From the NCBI RefSeq assembly GCF_021535135.1, contig NZ_CP091036.1, positions 3,968,001-4,032,000 of the forward strand: DNA of 64,000 nt. Reading direction: 5' to 3'. A model generated the notes under the pieces. That model ran no database searches, was not told the origin of the DNA, and was given only the letters and a program-made list of their open reading frames with translations. Shown here piece after piece: positions 27,070 to 38,120 of the stretch. Each line of letters begins with the position of its first letter. Position 1 is the stretch's first letter. The stretch is from Antarcticibacterium sp. 1MA-6-2. GTDB lineage: Bacteria; Bacteroidota; Bacteroidia; Flavobacteriales; Flavobacteriaceae. Position numbers and translations under genes: made by a program.

Positions 27070-30000
27070 ATGAAAAAACATTTTAAGGTAATTACAACTA
27101 TTTTGTTATTGCTCACAGTTAGCCTGACCTTCGCTCAACAAAGGACAGTATCGGGGAAGGTGACTTCTGCCGGAGATGGAATGCCCCTGCCCGGAGTGAA
27201 TGTAATTGTTCAGGGCACCAATCAGGGCACTATAACCGATATGGACGGGAATTTTTCTCTTACCGTTCCCGAAAATGCAACCTTGGTATTTTCATCTTTG
27301 GGTTTCGGTTCGCGGGAAGTTGAGGTCGGTAATCAATCGGTTATCAATCTTTCTTTGACAGAGGATTTGGAGGGTCTTGATGAGGTGGTTGTTACAGCTC
27401 TGGGAATTACGCGGGACAAAAAATCTTTAGGATACGCAACCCAGGAAGTAGAGGGGGAAGATCTAATTCTTACTAACGAACAAAATGTACTTGGTTCCTT
27501 ATCGGGAAGGGTTGCTTAAGCGTGCAGGTTACAGGATCTTCAGGAGCAAGTATGGGAGGTACTCAAAAGATTAAAATTAGAGGTGTAAATTCAATAAGTG
27601 GAGGAGATCAGCCTCTCATAGTAGTAGATGGAACTCCTATCTCTAATGCAAATTTTTCTGGAAGCGATCAGGCCGATTATGGAAACCTGGGACAGGATGT
27701 AAACCCCAGTGATATAGAATCGGTGAACGTTTTAAAAGGTCCTGCCGCATCTGCTTTATATGGAATAAGGGGGCAGTATGGGGTGATAATGATTACCACT
27801 AAAAAAGGAAAGAAGGGAGCACAGGATATTAGAGTGCAAATTAATTCCTCTCTTGCAATTGAGGAGGCATATAACTTCATGCCTCTTCAAAATGAATTTG
27901 GAGCAGGATCCAGCCTGTCTTTTGATACCCTTCCTAATGGGGATCCATATGTAGCAGTAGATTATGATGAGAGCTGGGGACCCAGAATGGACGGCACTCC
28001 CGTTAGGCAGGTATTTAGTTTTTATCCCCAGGACCCTACTTATGGGCAGCTAACTCCTTTCGTGCCTCATCCCGATAATATTAAAGATTACTACGAGACG
28101 GGATATAATATTACTACCGGAATTTCGGTTTCGGGAGGAAACGAGAATTCCACCATTAGATTAAGTTTAAATGACACAAAGGTTGGAGGGGTAGAACCTA
28201 ATACCTATTTAAGCAGGAATAATGTGGGACTTGATGCTAGCCTGGATCTTAATGAAAAACTTACAGCCTCTGCCAATATTAATTATGCAACCAACAATGC
28301 AAGAAGACCGCAGCAGGGGTCGGAGCACGGCACCGGGTATTTCGTTCAATGGTTTCAAAGAAACATTGATATGAACAGGCTAAGAGATTATCAATATGAA
28401 GATGGTACTTACCTTCACTGGAACTTAAGCACTCCCAGTTCAACAACAGGTGAAATAGAAGATTTTGAACCTTTATACTGGAATAATCCATTTTTTGATG
28501 CCTATGAGAATACTGCGGAAGACAGAAGGAACAGGTATTTTGGAAATATAGGTTTAAGATATAAGATCCTCCCTGAACTGGAATTAAGTGCCTTTGTAAG
28601 ATCAGACATGTATACGCAGAATATTGAAACCCGAACTGCATTTGGTGGTAGAAGAGTACCTGCTTTTACAACAGGAAAATATGAGAATGTTGAAATGAAT
28701 TATGAATTCCTGGCTCAGTATAATAAAAGGTGGGAGGAGTTTTCAATCAATGCCAACCTGGGCGGCAATATTTTTGACAGAAGATTCTCTCAGTTATCCA
28801 TGGCCACTGTTGGGGGATTATCTTCTCCCGGGTTTTATAACATTGACGCTTCAATAGACAGGCCAGAAACTACTTCGTATTTATTAAGGAAAGAAATTCG
28901 AAGTATGTTTGGGATGGTATCCTTAGGGTATAGAGATACATTTTTTGTTGATGGTTCAATAAGGAATGATATTTCATCGGCTTTACCCAAAGAAAACAAT
29001 TCCTATTGGTATCCTTCAATTTCCGGAAGTGTAATTTTTAGTGAACTCGTAAATTGGGAGGACCTTTCATTTGGAAAATTAAGAGCAAGTTATGCGCAGG
29101 CAGGATCAGATCTTGATCCCTATTTGACAACCAGGTCTTATGGGGTAGGTACCGTTTATGATGGAACTACTACCATTTTTATTCCTGGCAACCTGAATAA
29201 TCCTAATATAGAACCTTCCTTTGCCCACTCTTATGAGGCAGGTATTGAGCTAAGGTTTTTCCAAAACAGGTTAGGCCTTGATCTTACTTTCTACGAACAG
29301 AAAAATAAAAACCAGATCATTCAGCTGGATGTATCAGGTGCGAGTGGATATGCTTCCAGCACTATCAACGCCGGACTTATAGAAAATAAGGGTTTGGAAC
29401 TAACTTTAAATGCCCGGCTAAGGTACAAACCGAAAATTTTCATTGGGATGCCACTTTCAACCTGAGCAGGAATCGTAGTATGGTAGTTGAACTTCACCCC
29501 GACATCAATGTGTATACTTACGATCAAACAACTTATTCGGGAGTTACGAGTTATCTCAATTCTTATGAGGGAATGCCATTTGGAAGTCTTGTAGGGCAGG
29601 CATATCAAAGAGATGATGCCGGGAATATTTTATTGGGTGATAATAATATGCCGCTGTATACAGATGCTACTCACAATTTTGGTTCTGTTTTGCCCGATTA
29701 TACTCAGCGGATTTCAAAATACCCTTCGTTTTGGGAACTTTAATCTGGCAGCATTAATAGACTTCCAGGGAGGAGGACAATTCTTTAGCCGATCAAAAAT
29801 GCTGGCCGTAAGAACGGGGCAGGATCCAATAACTGCAGCAATTAATGAAAATGGAGTAAGTGTTAGAGAGCTAGGTTTCTGAAGGTGGAGGAGTGAGAGT
29901 AGTGGGTGTAAATGCCAATACAGGTGAGGCTGTAGACACATTTGTGGATGCGAGATCCTATTACAGAAATAATATAGGCAGGAGAGTCTATGAAGAATGG

Positions 30001-30258
30001 TTATTTGATGCCTCTTATGTAAAACTTAGAGAAGTGAGGCTGGGTTATAACTTTAGTGAAGACCAGCTTGCTACCTGGCCATTGGAAACTGTAAACATTG
30101 CTTTGATAGCCCGTAATCCTTTAATGATTTGGCAGGAAGCTCCCAGGGGAATAGATCCTTCAGAAATTTCTCTAAGCGGGCAATCAATAAGCTGGTATGA
30201 ATCTGGCCAGTTAGTTTCTGTTAGATCTTACGGAATTAACATTAACATCACCTTCTAA
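27070..30258 (+). CDS. SusC/RagA TonB-dependent receptor, frame broken four times
   Basis: This is a protein of about 1060 residues. It has a signal peptide (KVITTILLLLTVSLTFAQ), a carboxypeptidase-like beta-sandwich domain (VSGKVTSAGDGMPLPGVNVI), a plug with IKIRGVNSISGGDQPLIVVD and VNVLKGPAASALYGIRGQ, and a beta-barrel. The breaks are at 27514-27521 (GCTTAAGC for GCCGGC), 29417-29424 (GCTAAGGT for GCCGGT), 29702-29708 (ACTCAGC for ACCGGC) and 29870-29876 (GCTAGGT for GCCGGT). Restored, these give GRVAGVQVTGS, NARPVQTENF, DYTGGFQNTLRF and VREPVSEGG. With the SusD gene 6 nt downstream it imports an oligomeric nutrient; the substrate is unknown, since no enzyme genes lie next to it. Confidence 0.92.
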
Positions 30259-30263
30259 AAACT

Positions 30264-31658
30264 TTGATTATGAAAAACAGATATATAATTCTTATGTTGT
30301 TGTGTTCAACGGTTTTGGGATGCGACAATTTTGACGATGAAATAAATATAAATCCAAACCAGCCTAGTGAAGCCTCGGGAACACAATTAATAGCCCAGGC
30401 TCAGCTCTCTCTTCCAGGTTTAAGTAGTTCTCCCCAGGGAGAATTCCTGGCCCAGTACCTTGCAGAAACCCAGTATGTGGGAGCTTCTCTTTACCCTCAG
30501 GGCAGCACAAGCTTTTATGGATTTTACCAGGGACCCCTTATTGCCTTGCAGGAAGTAATTGATGCCGAAGAATTAAACGCCACACAAGGACCACCGTCCA
30601 ATCAAAAAGCAGTAGCAAAAATTCTTAAAGCATATTTCTTCTGGAACATTACAGATAGATGGGGTGACGTCCCTTACTTTCAAGCTTTACAGGGAACCGA
30701 TAATTTTACCCCCGTCTATGACACCCAGGAGGAAATTTATAATGACCTTTTTCAGGAACTTAAAGAAGCTAATGATATGATGGTTTCCGGAGAAATAAGT
30801 GATGATATCATCTATGGTGGAGACATGGAAAACTGGAGGAAACTGGCAAATTCTGTTAGACTTTTAATGGCCCTTCGATTATCTGAAGTTGATGAGGATA
30901 AAGCCCGAACGGAGTTTAATGACGCTCTTGAAGATGGAGTTTTTACCTCCAATGATGACAATCTCGTTTTTCAGCACCTGGCCGATGCGAATAACCAGAG
31001 CTACTGGTATGGTCAGGTGGTCAATCAAAACCGGGAGTGGTGGGCTTTAACTCAAAATCTGGTTGAGATGATGAAACCCGTTGAGGATCCCCGTTTACCT
31101 GTTTATGGAGATCCGGCAAGGGAAAGCGGTGAATTTGTTGGTCGTCCCTATGGGCAGGAGGATAATTTAGGAGTTGACAAGGAATCACTTCTAGGTTCAG
31201 ATATCATTGTTCAGGATTTGGCAATTCATTTAGTTACTCACGCACAGGTGTTATTTGCATTAGCTGAAGCTGCGGAACGCGGGTGGATCACGGGTGATAC
31301 TGAAGAATATTACAACGAAGCCGTGACACGATCTATACTACAATGGACCGGAAGTACTGAAGGAGCTGAAACATTATTAAATACGCCTGAAGTTTCCTTT
31401 AATCCTGATAATGCCATGGAACAAATTGCAGAACAGCGGTATATTCACCTGTTTATGCATGGCTACGAAGCCTGGTCAGAATGGAGGAGAACAGGTTTTC
31501 CCGATAACCTGGTGCAACCGAATGGCCTAGCAATTCCTCTAAGATTGGCGTATCCGGATAATGAAGCATTCAACAATGCCGAAAATTATAATGCTGCAGT
31601 TGAAAGATTAGGCGGCGAGAATAGTCTTTATGCCCCGGTATGGTGGGATGAGAATTAA
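30264..31658 (+). CDS. SusD/RagB-like nutrient-binding lipoprotein
   Basis: This 464-residue protein starts MIMKNRYIILMLLCSTVLGC, a lipoprotein signal. It is of the SusD-like type 2 form, with FWNITDRWGDVPYFQALQG, GGDMENWRKLANSVRLLMAL, YNEAVTRSILQW and HGYEAWSEWRRTGFPD near the end, the family's typical blocks. It sits outside on the outer membrane and captures the substrate for the SusC receptor encoded upstream, 6 nt before. A hairpin terminator follows the stop. Confidence 0.93.
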   Translation: MIMKNRYIILMLLCSTVLGCDNFDDEININPNQPSEASGTQLIAQAQLSLPGLSSSPQGEFLAQYLAETQYVGASLYPQGSTSFYGFYQGPLIALQEVIDAEELNATQGPPSNQKAVAKILKAYFFWNITDRWGDVPYFQALQGTDNFTPVYDTQEEIYNDLFQELKEANDMMVSGEISDDIIYGGDMENWRKLANSVRLLMALRLSEVDEDKARTEFNDALEDGVFTSNDDNLVFQHLADANNQSYWYGQVVNQNREWWALTQNLVEMMKPVEDPRLPVYGDPARESGEFVGRPYGQEDNLGVDKESLLGSDIIVQDLAIHLVTHAQVLFALAEAAERGWITGDTEEYYNEAVTRSILQWTGSTEGAETLLNTPEVSFNPDNAMEQIAEQRYIHLFMHGYEAWSEWRRTGFPDNLVQPNGLAIPLRLAYPDNEAFNNAENYNAAVERLGGENSLYAPVWWDEN

Positions 31659-31998
31659 TTCTACACTAGAAAATTAATGAGAAAAAACTCCTGTCAATAG
31701 ACGGGAGTTTTTTTCTTCTTTATCTTGCGTTTTTTAAGAGTTAGACTTAAAATACTTAAAAGGTTATATCATCCTCTGGAAATTATATTGGGGTTTTCTC
31801 GCTTTGTTGTTTTACAGCAGGAAAAAAAGATGTAGTTTTGCAGCTTCAAAATGAGAAAGCTTTTTAACAAATACAGCCCACTCCTTCCTGCGGTTACTCC
31901 GCCCTGAAAATTTCTGCATTTTCAATTCTAAATCATTACTTCCACAATTTTATTGTTACCAGTTAGAGCCTGTGAAGCCTCTATAAAAAAATTTTTTT
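31659..31998. other. Intergenic between susD and the SulP gene
   Basis: Apart from the terminator at 31684-31715 I see no gene. The remainder is AT-rich and must contain the SulP promoter, but no clear -33/-7 pair was found. Confidence 0.4.
31684..31715 (+). terminator. Rho-independent terminator of the SusC/SusD operon
   Basis: AAAACTCCTGTC and GACGGGAGTTTT form an 11-12 bp stem with one wobble pair and a short AATA loop, followed directly by TTTTCTTCTT. It starts 26 nt after the susD stop. Confidence 0.8.
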
Positions 31999-33536
31999 AT
32001 GCAGAAGATTTTCAATTTATTCGATTTCAAACAAAAAGTAGATTATAAAACTGAAATTTTATCAGGCCTTACAGTGGCACTGGCTTTAGTACCTGAAGCA
32101 GTTGCATTTGCTTTAATTGCGGGATTGTCACCTTTAACGGGTTTATATGCCGCATTTGTAATGGGTATTGTTACCGCTATTTTCGGTGGCTTACCGGGAA
32201 TGATCTCCGGTGCTACCGGGGCTGTGGCCGTGGTCATTGTTGCCCTGGTTATTTCTCACGGTGTGGAATATGTCTTTGCGACTGTGATACTTGCAGGAAT
32301 AATTCAAATCCTGGCAGGTGTTTTTAGATTGGGAAAATTAATGCGCCTGGTGCCTCACCCAGTGATATTTGGATTCGTGAACGGCCTGGCAATCATAATA
32401 TTCATGTCCCAGTTGGATCAGTTTAAAACTGTAAATGATGCAGGGGAACTGGTATGGATGACTTAAGTAATTCTCTTTACATTCTTTTAGGACTGGTACT
32501 GCTTACAATGCTAATTATTTGGGGATTACCAAAACTCACTAAAGCTGTACCTTCTTCCCTGGTTGCAATACTGGCAATTTTTGGAATAGTTATAGCCTTT
32601 GGAATAGATACAAGAACAGTTGGTGATATTGCTTCAATCCAGGGTGGTTTTCCACCATTTCATATACCCAATATTCCTTTTACCTGGGAAACTCTTAGTG
32701 TTATTTTTCCTTATGCAGCGATAGTTGCGGGTGTGGGTTTAATTGAAAGTTTACTTACTTTAAATATTCTGGATGAAATTACGGAAACCCGGGGAAGAGA
32801 GAACAAAGAAGCTGTTGCCCAGGGTACAGCAAACATGTTATCCGGAGTTTTTTCAGGAATGGGTGGATGTGCAATGTTAGGCCAAAGCCTAATTAACGTA
32901 TCCTCCGGTGCCCGTGCGAGATTATCGGCTATTGTAGCAGCAGTTGCTTTGTTGATCTTTGTGATGTTTGGTGCAGGTTTAATAGAAAAGTTGCCAATGG
33001 CGGCTCTTACAGGAGTAATGATTATGGTAGCAATAGGAACATTTGAATGGGCAAGCCTGAAGACCTTCAACAAAATGCCAAAATCTGATGTTTTTGTTAT
33101 GGTAGTGGTAACACTTGTTACTATCTTCCTGCACAACCTTGCATTAGCGGTAGTTGTAGGGGTTATAATTGCTGCTTTGGTATTTTCCTGGGACAATGCA
33201 AAGCGAATCAGGGCCAGGAAATCTATTGATGAAAATGGTGTAAAACATTATGAAATCTACGGTCCGTTATTTTTTGGTTCGGTTACAGCTTTTAACGAAA
33301 AATTCAACGTATTAGGAGACCCTGATGAAATTATTATCGATTTTCAGGAAAGCCGCGTAGTGGATATGTCCGCTATTGAAGCTCTTAACAAGATTACGGA
33401 GCGCTATCTAAAGGTGGGAAAGAAAGTCCATTTAAGGCACTTAAGTCCTGATTGCCAGAGGCTGCTAAAAAACGCTGACAAAATTATAGATGTAAATGTT
33501 ATTGAAGATCCAAGCTATAAAGTAGCAGTAGATTAA
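31999..33536 (+). CDS. SulP family anion transporter, frame broken at 32461-32468
   Basis: This is a protein of about 512 residues: [20 protein letters not shown], the transmembrane core ([20 protein letters not shown], then [38 protein letters not shown]) and a C-terminal STAS domain ([20 protein letters not shown]). The break reads ACTTAAGT where ACCGGT gives [12 protein letters not shown]. It imports or exchanges an inorganic anion, such as sulfate or bicarbonate. It is a single transcription unit with its own terminator. Confidence 0.92.
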
Positions 33537-33559
33537 TCCAGCCATAATAGGCATTGTAA

Positions 33560-33590
33560 GAGCTTCACAGGAATGTGGAGCTTTTTTTTT
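33560..33590 (+). terminator. Rho-independent terminator of the SulP gene
   Basis: AGCTTCAC pairs with GTGGAGCT around AGGAAT, and nine T follow directly. It lies about 25 nt after the SulP stop. Confidence 0.8.
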
Positions 33591-33680
33591 AAAGGCCACC
33601 AAATTCATTTGTAGTCAACCTGCCTAAATTTTATCTATTTCTTAAGCTGCATCATCAACATAAAATCTTATAATGTAGAA

Positions 33681-34007
33681 GTGTCAAAAACTAAAAAAAT
33701 GGAAAAGAAGAAAATAGAAAATGCAGTAAATTGGTTAGAGGCTCTTTTGAAAGATTTCCAAAAAGCAAAAGCTATGGGTAAAAAAACCAATGACAATGCT
33801 GAAAGAGCACAGTCTATAACAGATATTGAAGAAATTACTGAAAAACTGGAGACCTACATCCGCAATAATGAAGGGTTGCTGGAGCAATTAACCGGAACGA
33901 ATATAGAAGTGGTGGGGGAAATCGATTGGAACGATGTCGTACGGCCTTCTCATTTTGAAGAGGACCTTCAGGGAGAAATTGATAAGCTGAAAAAACAGAT
34001 TTCTTAG
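33681..34007 (+). CDS. Small helical protein of unknown function
   Basis: This is 108 residues from GTG 33681, or 102 from ATG 33699 (MEKKKIENAVNWLEALLKDF); the latter is the likely start. It is acidic and mostly helical (AERAQSITDIEEITEKLETY, then EEDLQGEIDKLKKQ), with no signal or membrane segment. It contains no family motif I recognise. It converges with the glycosylase gene on the other strand, whose stop is 4 nt away. Confidence 0.55.
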   Translation: MSKTKKMEKKKIENAVNWLEALLKDFQKAKAMGKKTNDNAERAQSITDIEEITEKLETYIRNNEGLLEQLTGTNIEVVGEIDWNDVVRPSHFEEDLQGEIDKLKKQIS

Positions 34008-34010
34008 GTT

Positions 34011-34520
34011 TTAATCTTCCAAAGACAATAAAATTTCCTTCCACCTGTCACACAATGCTATTAGATTAAATCTTGCATTGGCAGGGCTACAGGCTGGCAA
34101 CAGAATATATTTTATATCGCTTCTTCTTGTAAAATGTTTATCAAATAAAGCTTCTGCTTTTAGGCCGTCAAAGGCTATAACCTTTAATTTGGTATGCTTC
34201 CTAATAAATCGGGAAATATCATTTGGCACCTCGTTTTGAATAGCTGAATCCAGACTGCCTTTCCTATGTGCTTTATGAAGAACATTCCAAACCCCAATTT
34301 TCGTGTTGTATAAAAGGTCCCGTTTTTGTAAATAATCCTCCGGCAATGGATTATTTGTAATAGCCGCAATGATTTTCCAGAACCTGTTGCGGGGGTGGGC
34401 AAAATACTCTCCCATTTCCAAAGATCTGTCCCCGGGTAAGGTTCCCAGGATCAAAATTTCAGTTTCAGAATTTGAAATAGGAGGAAAAGAGGTTTTATAG
34501 TTAACAGGTGGTTCAGGCAT
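34011..34520 (-). CDS. Uracil-DNA glycosylase superfamily, hypoxanthine/mismatch type
   Basis: This 169-residue protein has the active-site segment LILGTLPGDRSLEMGEYFAH (about 24-43), PRNRFWKIIA, VWNVLHKAHRKGSLDSAIQN and the product-binding LLPACSPANARFN (about 143-155). This is the pattern of the DNA-deoxyinosine glycosylase group of the uracil-DNA glycosylase superfamily. It probably removes deaminated bases. The family is clear; substrate preference is not visible. It is a single gene converging with its neighbour. Confidence 0.85.
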   Translation of the reverse strand: MPEPPVNYKTSFPPISNSETEILILGTLPGDRSLEMGEYFAHPRNRFWKIIAAITNNPLPEDYLQKRDLLYNTKIGVWNVLHKAHRKGSLDSAIQNEVPNDISRFIRKHTKLKVIAFDGLKAEALFDKHFTRRSDIKYILLPACSPANARFNLIALCDRWKEILLSLED

Positions 34521-34556
34521 CTATTTAGGCTTAGTATAGGTTATTCGGTTAAACCT

Positions 34557-35206
34557 CTAATTTTCGATATCAACACTAAACGAATCCTGAGTGCCATATT
34601 TTTCAGGTTTTCCAATTGACAACATCCACCTATCATAGGAAGCTTTTGCCAGCCATTGGGTTAGGTAATGATCTTTTAGTTCTTTAGTACTTAAGCAGCT
34701 TCTGCAGCCAGTTTAGAGGCAACTTCATAATCTGCACTATTATCGCTGTGGTGGTAAACAAAAGCAGCGTGGAATTTATCAAGAGGTTTTTTTATGTTTC
34801 CTTCAGAATAATATTTTTTAACCTGATCCAGACGCAACTCGTCTCGCGATTGAATTTCATTTTGGAAGATCCCCGTATAGGATTTCAGGTTTTTACGGTC
34901 TTCCTGATCGGTTTCATAAGCGTATTTTAATTCAGCAGATATATCCCCTGTCTCTATAACCGCGGGGGAATAAGGAATAAAAAAACTTGCTGCAATAGCA
35001 ATAAGGAGAATCCCAATAAGACGTAAAGGAAACCCTAATAGCGGTTTGATCTTCTTTCCCTTTAGCTTCCTAACGGCTGTAGCAAGGGTTATGTAGAGGA
35101 TAATAAGAAGTACAAGAGCTAACAAAACAATATTGAACCAGCTAATATAAAAGCAGAGAGCAACTAAAACAATGATGAGGCTGAGGGGAATAAGGCTTTT
35201 TCTCAT
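34557..35206 (-). CDS. Membrane protein of unknown function, frame broken at 34689-34696
   Basis: This is a protein of about 216 residues. Two N-terminal hydrophobic segments (SLIIVLVALCFYISWFNIVL, then LALVLLIILYITLATAV) and one near residue 65 (LRLIGILLIAIAASFFIPYS) precede an external or cytosolic helical domain (RDELRLDQVKKYYSEGNIKK). The frame break reads ACTTAAGC; restoring GCCGGT or similar gives AAEAAGTKELKDHYLTQWLA, continuing to a stop at 34557. Without this repair the protein ends early at 34691. I do not recognise the family. Confidence 0.7.
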
Positions 35207-35336
35207 TTTAGAGTTTAATGATTTTTATAAAGACTTTAAAAATAATGAGCTGTTGCAAAATTTGAGCTATATAATCTTAAATGTCGTATTTCCATTTGTC
35301 AATATAATTTTATTTAAACAGGAAATGTAAATAAGA

Positions 35337-36276
35337 TCAAAACGGCAACTTCCGAAGATCTACATTCCCGCCGGAAATTATAATTCCAACTTTCTTCCCT
35401 CGGAACTTTTCCCTTTCCCGCAAAACAGCAGCAAAAGCAACGGCACTGGAAGGTTCTACAATGATTTTCATCCTTTCCCATATAAGTTTTAGGGCAGCTA
35501 TGATCTCCTGTTCTTCCACCCGAATAATTTCTGAAACCAATTCTTGAATGATAGGAAAATTTTTGTCCCCAAGCTGGGTTTTTAAACCGTCAGCAATTGA
35601 ATTTGCGGCTTCGTTGGTTTCTATTCTTCCGCTAAGGAGGGAACGGTAAGCATCATCCACCTCAAAAGGTTCAGCACCTATAGTTTTACAGCTTTCCGAA
35701 GCAAAATTTACGGCAAGAGCTGTTCCGGCAATGAGTCCGCCACCACCTACGGGGGTAATGATAAAGTCGAGATCTTTATGCTCCTGCAGGAGTTCATAGG
35801 CAGCAGTACCCTGCCCATAGATTACATCCAGGTCGTTTGACGGATGGATAAAAGTTGCACCTGTATCAGCGATGATCTTTTCCGCAGCTTTTTTCCCGTT
35901 CTTCGAGGGTAGGAGTGCATTCTGTTATTTTTCCGCCATAAGCTTTCACAGCTTCTTTTTTAACCTCGGGAGCAGAAGAGGGCATAACAATATATGCGGG
36001 TACTCCGGCACTCTTTGCTGCCAGGGAAAGAGCCTGGGCAAAATTTCCCGAGGAATGTGTAACCACTCCTTTTTGACGTTTTTCTTCTGGAAGATTTAGA
36101 ACGGCATTTGCCGCACCCCGCATCTTAAAAGCGCCCATTTTTTGGAAATTTTCGCATTTGAAGTAAAGTTCTGCGCCCGAAATTTCGTTCAATAAGCCGG
36201 AGGTGAGGATTGGGGTTCGATGTATATATGGAGAAATTCGTTCATGGACCTTTGCCAGATCTTTTATGGTTTTCAT
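35337..36276 (-). CDS. PLP-dependent threonine/serine dehydratase or serine racemase, frame broken near 35886
   Basis: This is a protein of about 313 residues: PYIHRTPILTSGLLNEISGA, then FKCENFQKMGAFKMRGAANA with the PLP lysine in AFKMRG. THSSGNFAQALSLAAKSAGV is the substrate loop, and GGGGLIAGTALA binds the phosphate. It lacks the C-terminal regulatory domain of biosynthetic IlvA, so it resembles the catabolic or serine racemase group. The break is in an A run (six A in place of five). It deaminates threonine or serine, or racemises serine. Confidence 0.88.
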
Positions 36277-36417
36277 ATTGAGTCACCTTGGGATAAGAGC
36301 AGCAAGATAAAAAACAATTTCCTGTTCTATAATCCCGAGGTAGCTGATTTTAGGATCTACGAAATGCAAATATTAAACGGTCACTGGAAGATGCTTTTGT
36401 AACTTATATTGCTCGAA

Positions 36418-37101
36418 TTATTGTAAAGATTCCACCAAATTCTGCATAAGAACCTCTTTATCATTTTCATTAGTATAGGTAACGGTAAAATAAATAGTAT
36501 TGTCTCTTTCCTTTCTTACATAAACAACCTGATTTACAATCGGAGCTTCTTCGGGATACAACACGAGCCGGATCTCATAAATGTCATAATTTACACCACT
36601 TATAAGTTCATTTTTCCAATACTGCTTAAAGGCTACTTCTCGGTTGTTAGAATATCTTGCTTCAAATTTCGCACATAAATTTCGTGAAGTGTCGCGGAAA
36701 TTATTTATTGAGTTTTCGGAGATTTCATTTAAACCTGAACCATTATTTTTTAATTCTGTTGTTGATTCTATGTAAGCTGAAAAGTAATTATTTTCATCTA
36801 CACCGAAAATCACCAGTAGATTTTCATTTATCTGATTTTTTATAACTTCAGGTAACTTGCTGCTTTTCTTTTTATCAGTTTTTGGATAGTAGACGATGGA
36901 TTCTTTGGGAATCGAAATACTCCAGTCGTATATGGAGCAGATATATACATTGTTTTTTACTACTCCTTTCTCTTTTCCTTTAGAAGTCGGGGTTATTACG
37001 ACATTTTCAACATCTGTTTTGGTGAGCTTCACCTTTTCCTGTCCTGGTGACATAAAATCAAAAAAGGTAAGCGATATAAGAATTAATAGAGAGAACTTCA
37101 T
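36418..37101 (-). CDS. Exported protein of unknown function
   Basis: This 227-residue protein has an N-terminal signal peptide (KFSLLILISLTFFDFMSPGQ). The body has several beta-strand-like segments (NLLVIFGVDENNYFSAYIES, IYEIRLVLYPEEAPIVNQVV, then DNTIYFTVTYTNENDKEVLM). It is intact and full length for its own frame. I do not recognise the family. It lies alone between the dehydratase and the cutC gene. Confidence 0.6.
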   Translation of the reverse strand: MKFSLLILISLTFFDFMSPGQEKVKLTKTDVENVVITPTSKGKEKGVVKNNVYICSIYDWSISIPKESIVYYPKTDKKKSSKLPEVIKNQINENLLVIFGVDENNYFSAYIESTTELKNNGSGLNEISENSINNFRDTSRNLCAKFEARYSNNREVAFKQYWKNELISGVNYDIYEIRLVLYPEEAPIVNQVVYVRKERDNTIYFTVTYTNENDKEVLMQNLVESLQ

Positions 37102-37427
37102 ATAGAAAGATTTTGTTGATAAACTGAGATCTGATTATTAATAAAATTTCATTTTAGATCTAAAGGAGATACGGCAGGTAATTTACAACTATTTCTGAAA
37201 GAGCGGTTTGTTCCCCGAAATCTCATTTTCTATTTGGAAGTTCAGTCCTATTATTAAACACAGTAGCACTACTTTTTAACAGGATCAATAAAAACTAAAA
37301 TTTGACGGATTGAGATGGTCATAAATCTTGTTTTTAAAAATGGGAATAGGTAATTTTAAAGAATTATTAAGAGCTGATTTTTAGCAGCCGTCCGGATGTA
37401 AATTGGTCTAAATCTAACCCCAAAGAA
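37102..37427. other. Intergenic, about 330 bp
   Basis: AT-rich stretch between divergent genes. It presumably holds the promoters of both the exported protein and cutC, but I see no clear boxes, repeat or gene. Confidence 0.4.
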
Positions 37428-38060
37428 TTGATTGGAAATTATATAAAAGAAGCCTGTGTTGAAAATCTTTCACAGGTGCTACAGGCCCAGAAGAAAGGAG
37501 CAAACAGGATTGAGCTTTGCGACCGCCTCGACCTTGACGGGACCACTCCTCCCCGGGAACTTATTATAGCAGCTATGGAAACAGGAATACCTGTGAGGGT
37601 AATGATCAGGCCGAGAGGAGGGGATTTTATTTACACTGAGGAAGAGCTGAATAAAATGGAGAGTTCCATTTTATTCTGCAAAGAATTAGGAGTAGAAGCT
37701 GTGGTTTTTGGAATACAAAAAGAAGATGGATATTTAAACTATGAACAGATCCAAAAACTTGCCAAAATTGCCTCACCTTTAAAAGTGGTTGTTCATAAAG
37801 CTATTGATAACACCCCAGACCCTGTGGGTGCAGTGAAAGAGCTGTTGAACATTGAGGAAATTAGCAGCATTCTTACTTCCGGAGGAATGGAAACAGCTTT
37901 TGAAGGAAAGAATAATCTCAAGAAGATGATTGAGATTGCAGATGGGCAGATTGAAATAGTAGTGGCTGGAAAAGTCACTGAGAGTAATATTGAACAACTA
38001 AATCAGTTTCTTCATTCGAAAGCCTATCACGGAAAGCGAATTGTAGGAGATCTTGGTTAA
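37428..38060 (+). CDS. cutC: CutC family protein
   Basis: This is a TIM-barrel protein of about 210 residues: EACVENLSQVLQAQKKGANR, then IELCDRLDLDGTTPP, VRVMIRPRGGDFIYTEEEL, VVFGIQKEDGYLN, ISSILTSGGMETAFEGKNNL and VVAGKVTESNIE. The order fits CutC. It was named for copper homeostasis in E. coli, but the biochemical role is not settled. The start is a TTG codon at 37428 or slightly downstream; no ATG precedes it in frame. It may be co-transcribed with the mannosidase gene 60 nt downstream. Confidence 0.85.
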   Translation: MIGNYIKEACVENLSQVLQAQKKGANRIELCDRLDLDGTTPPRELIIAAMETGIPVRVMIRPRGGDFIYTEEELNKMESSILFCKELGVEAVVFGIQKEDGYLNYEQIQKLAKIASPLKVVVHKAIDNTPDPVGAVKELLNIEEISSILTSGGMETAFEGKNNLKKMIEIADGQIEIVVAGKVTESNIEQLNQFLHSKAYHGKRIVGDLG

Positions 38061-38120
38061 AATTTCCGAAAGCATAAATAATGAATTATTGAAATGATAA
38101 ATAACATCCCTCAAAGACTT

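Noticed and set aside
28423..33446. RCTTAAGY at 28423-28430 (SusC) and 33439-33446 (SulP) as further damaged sites
   Set aside because: Both lie in an unbroken reading frame with normal family sequence (WNLSTPSS and HLSPDCQ), so they are natural CTTAAG.
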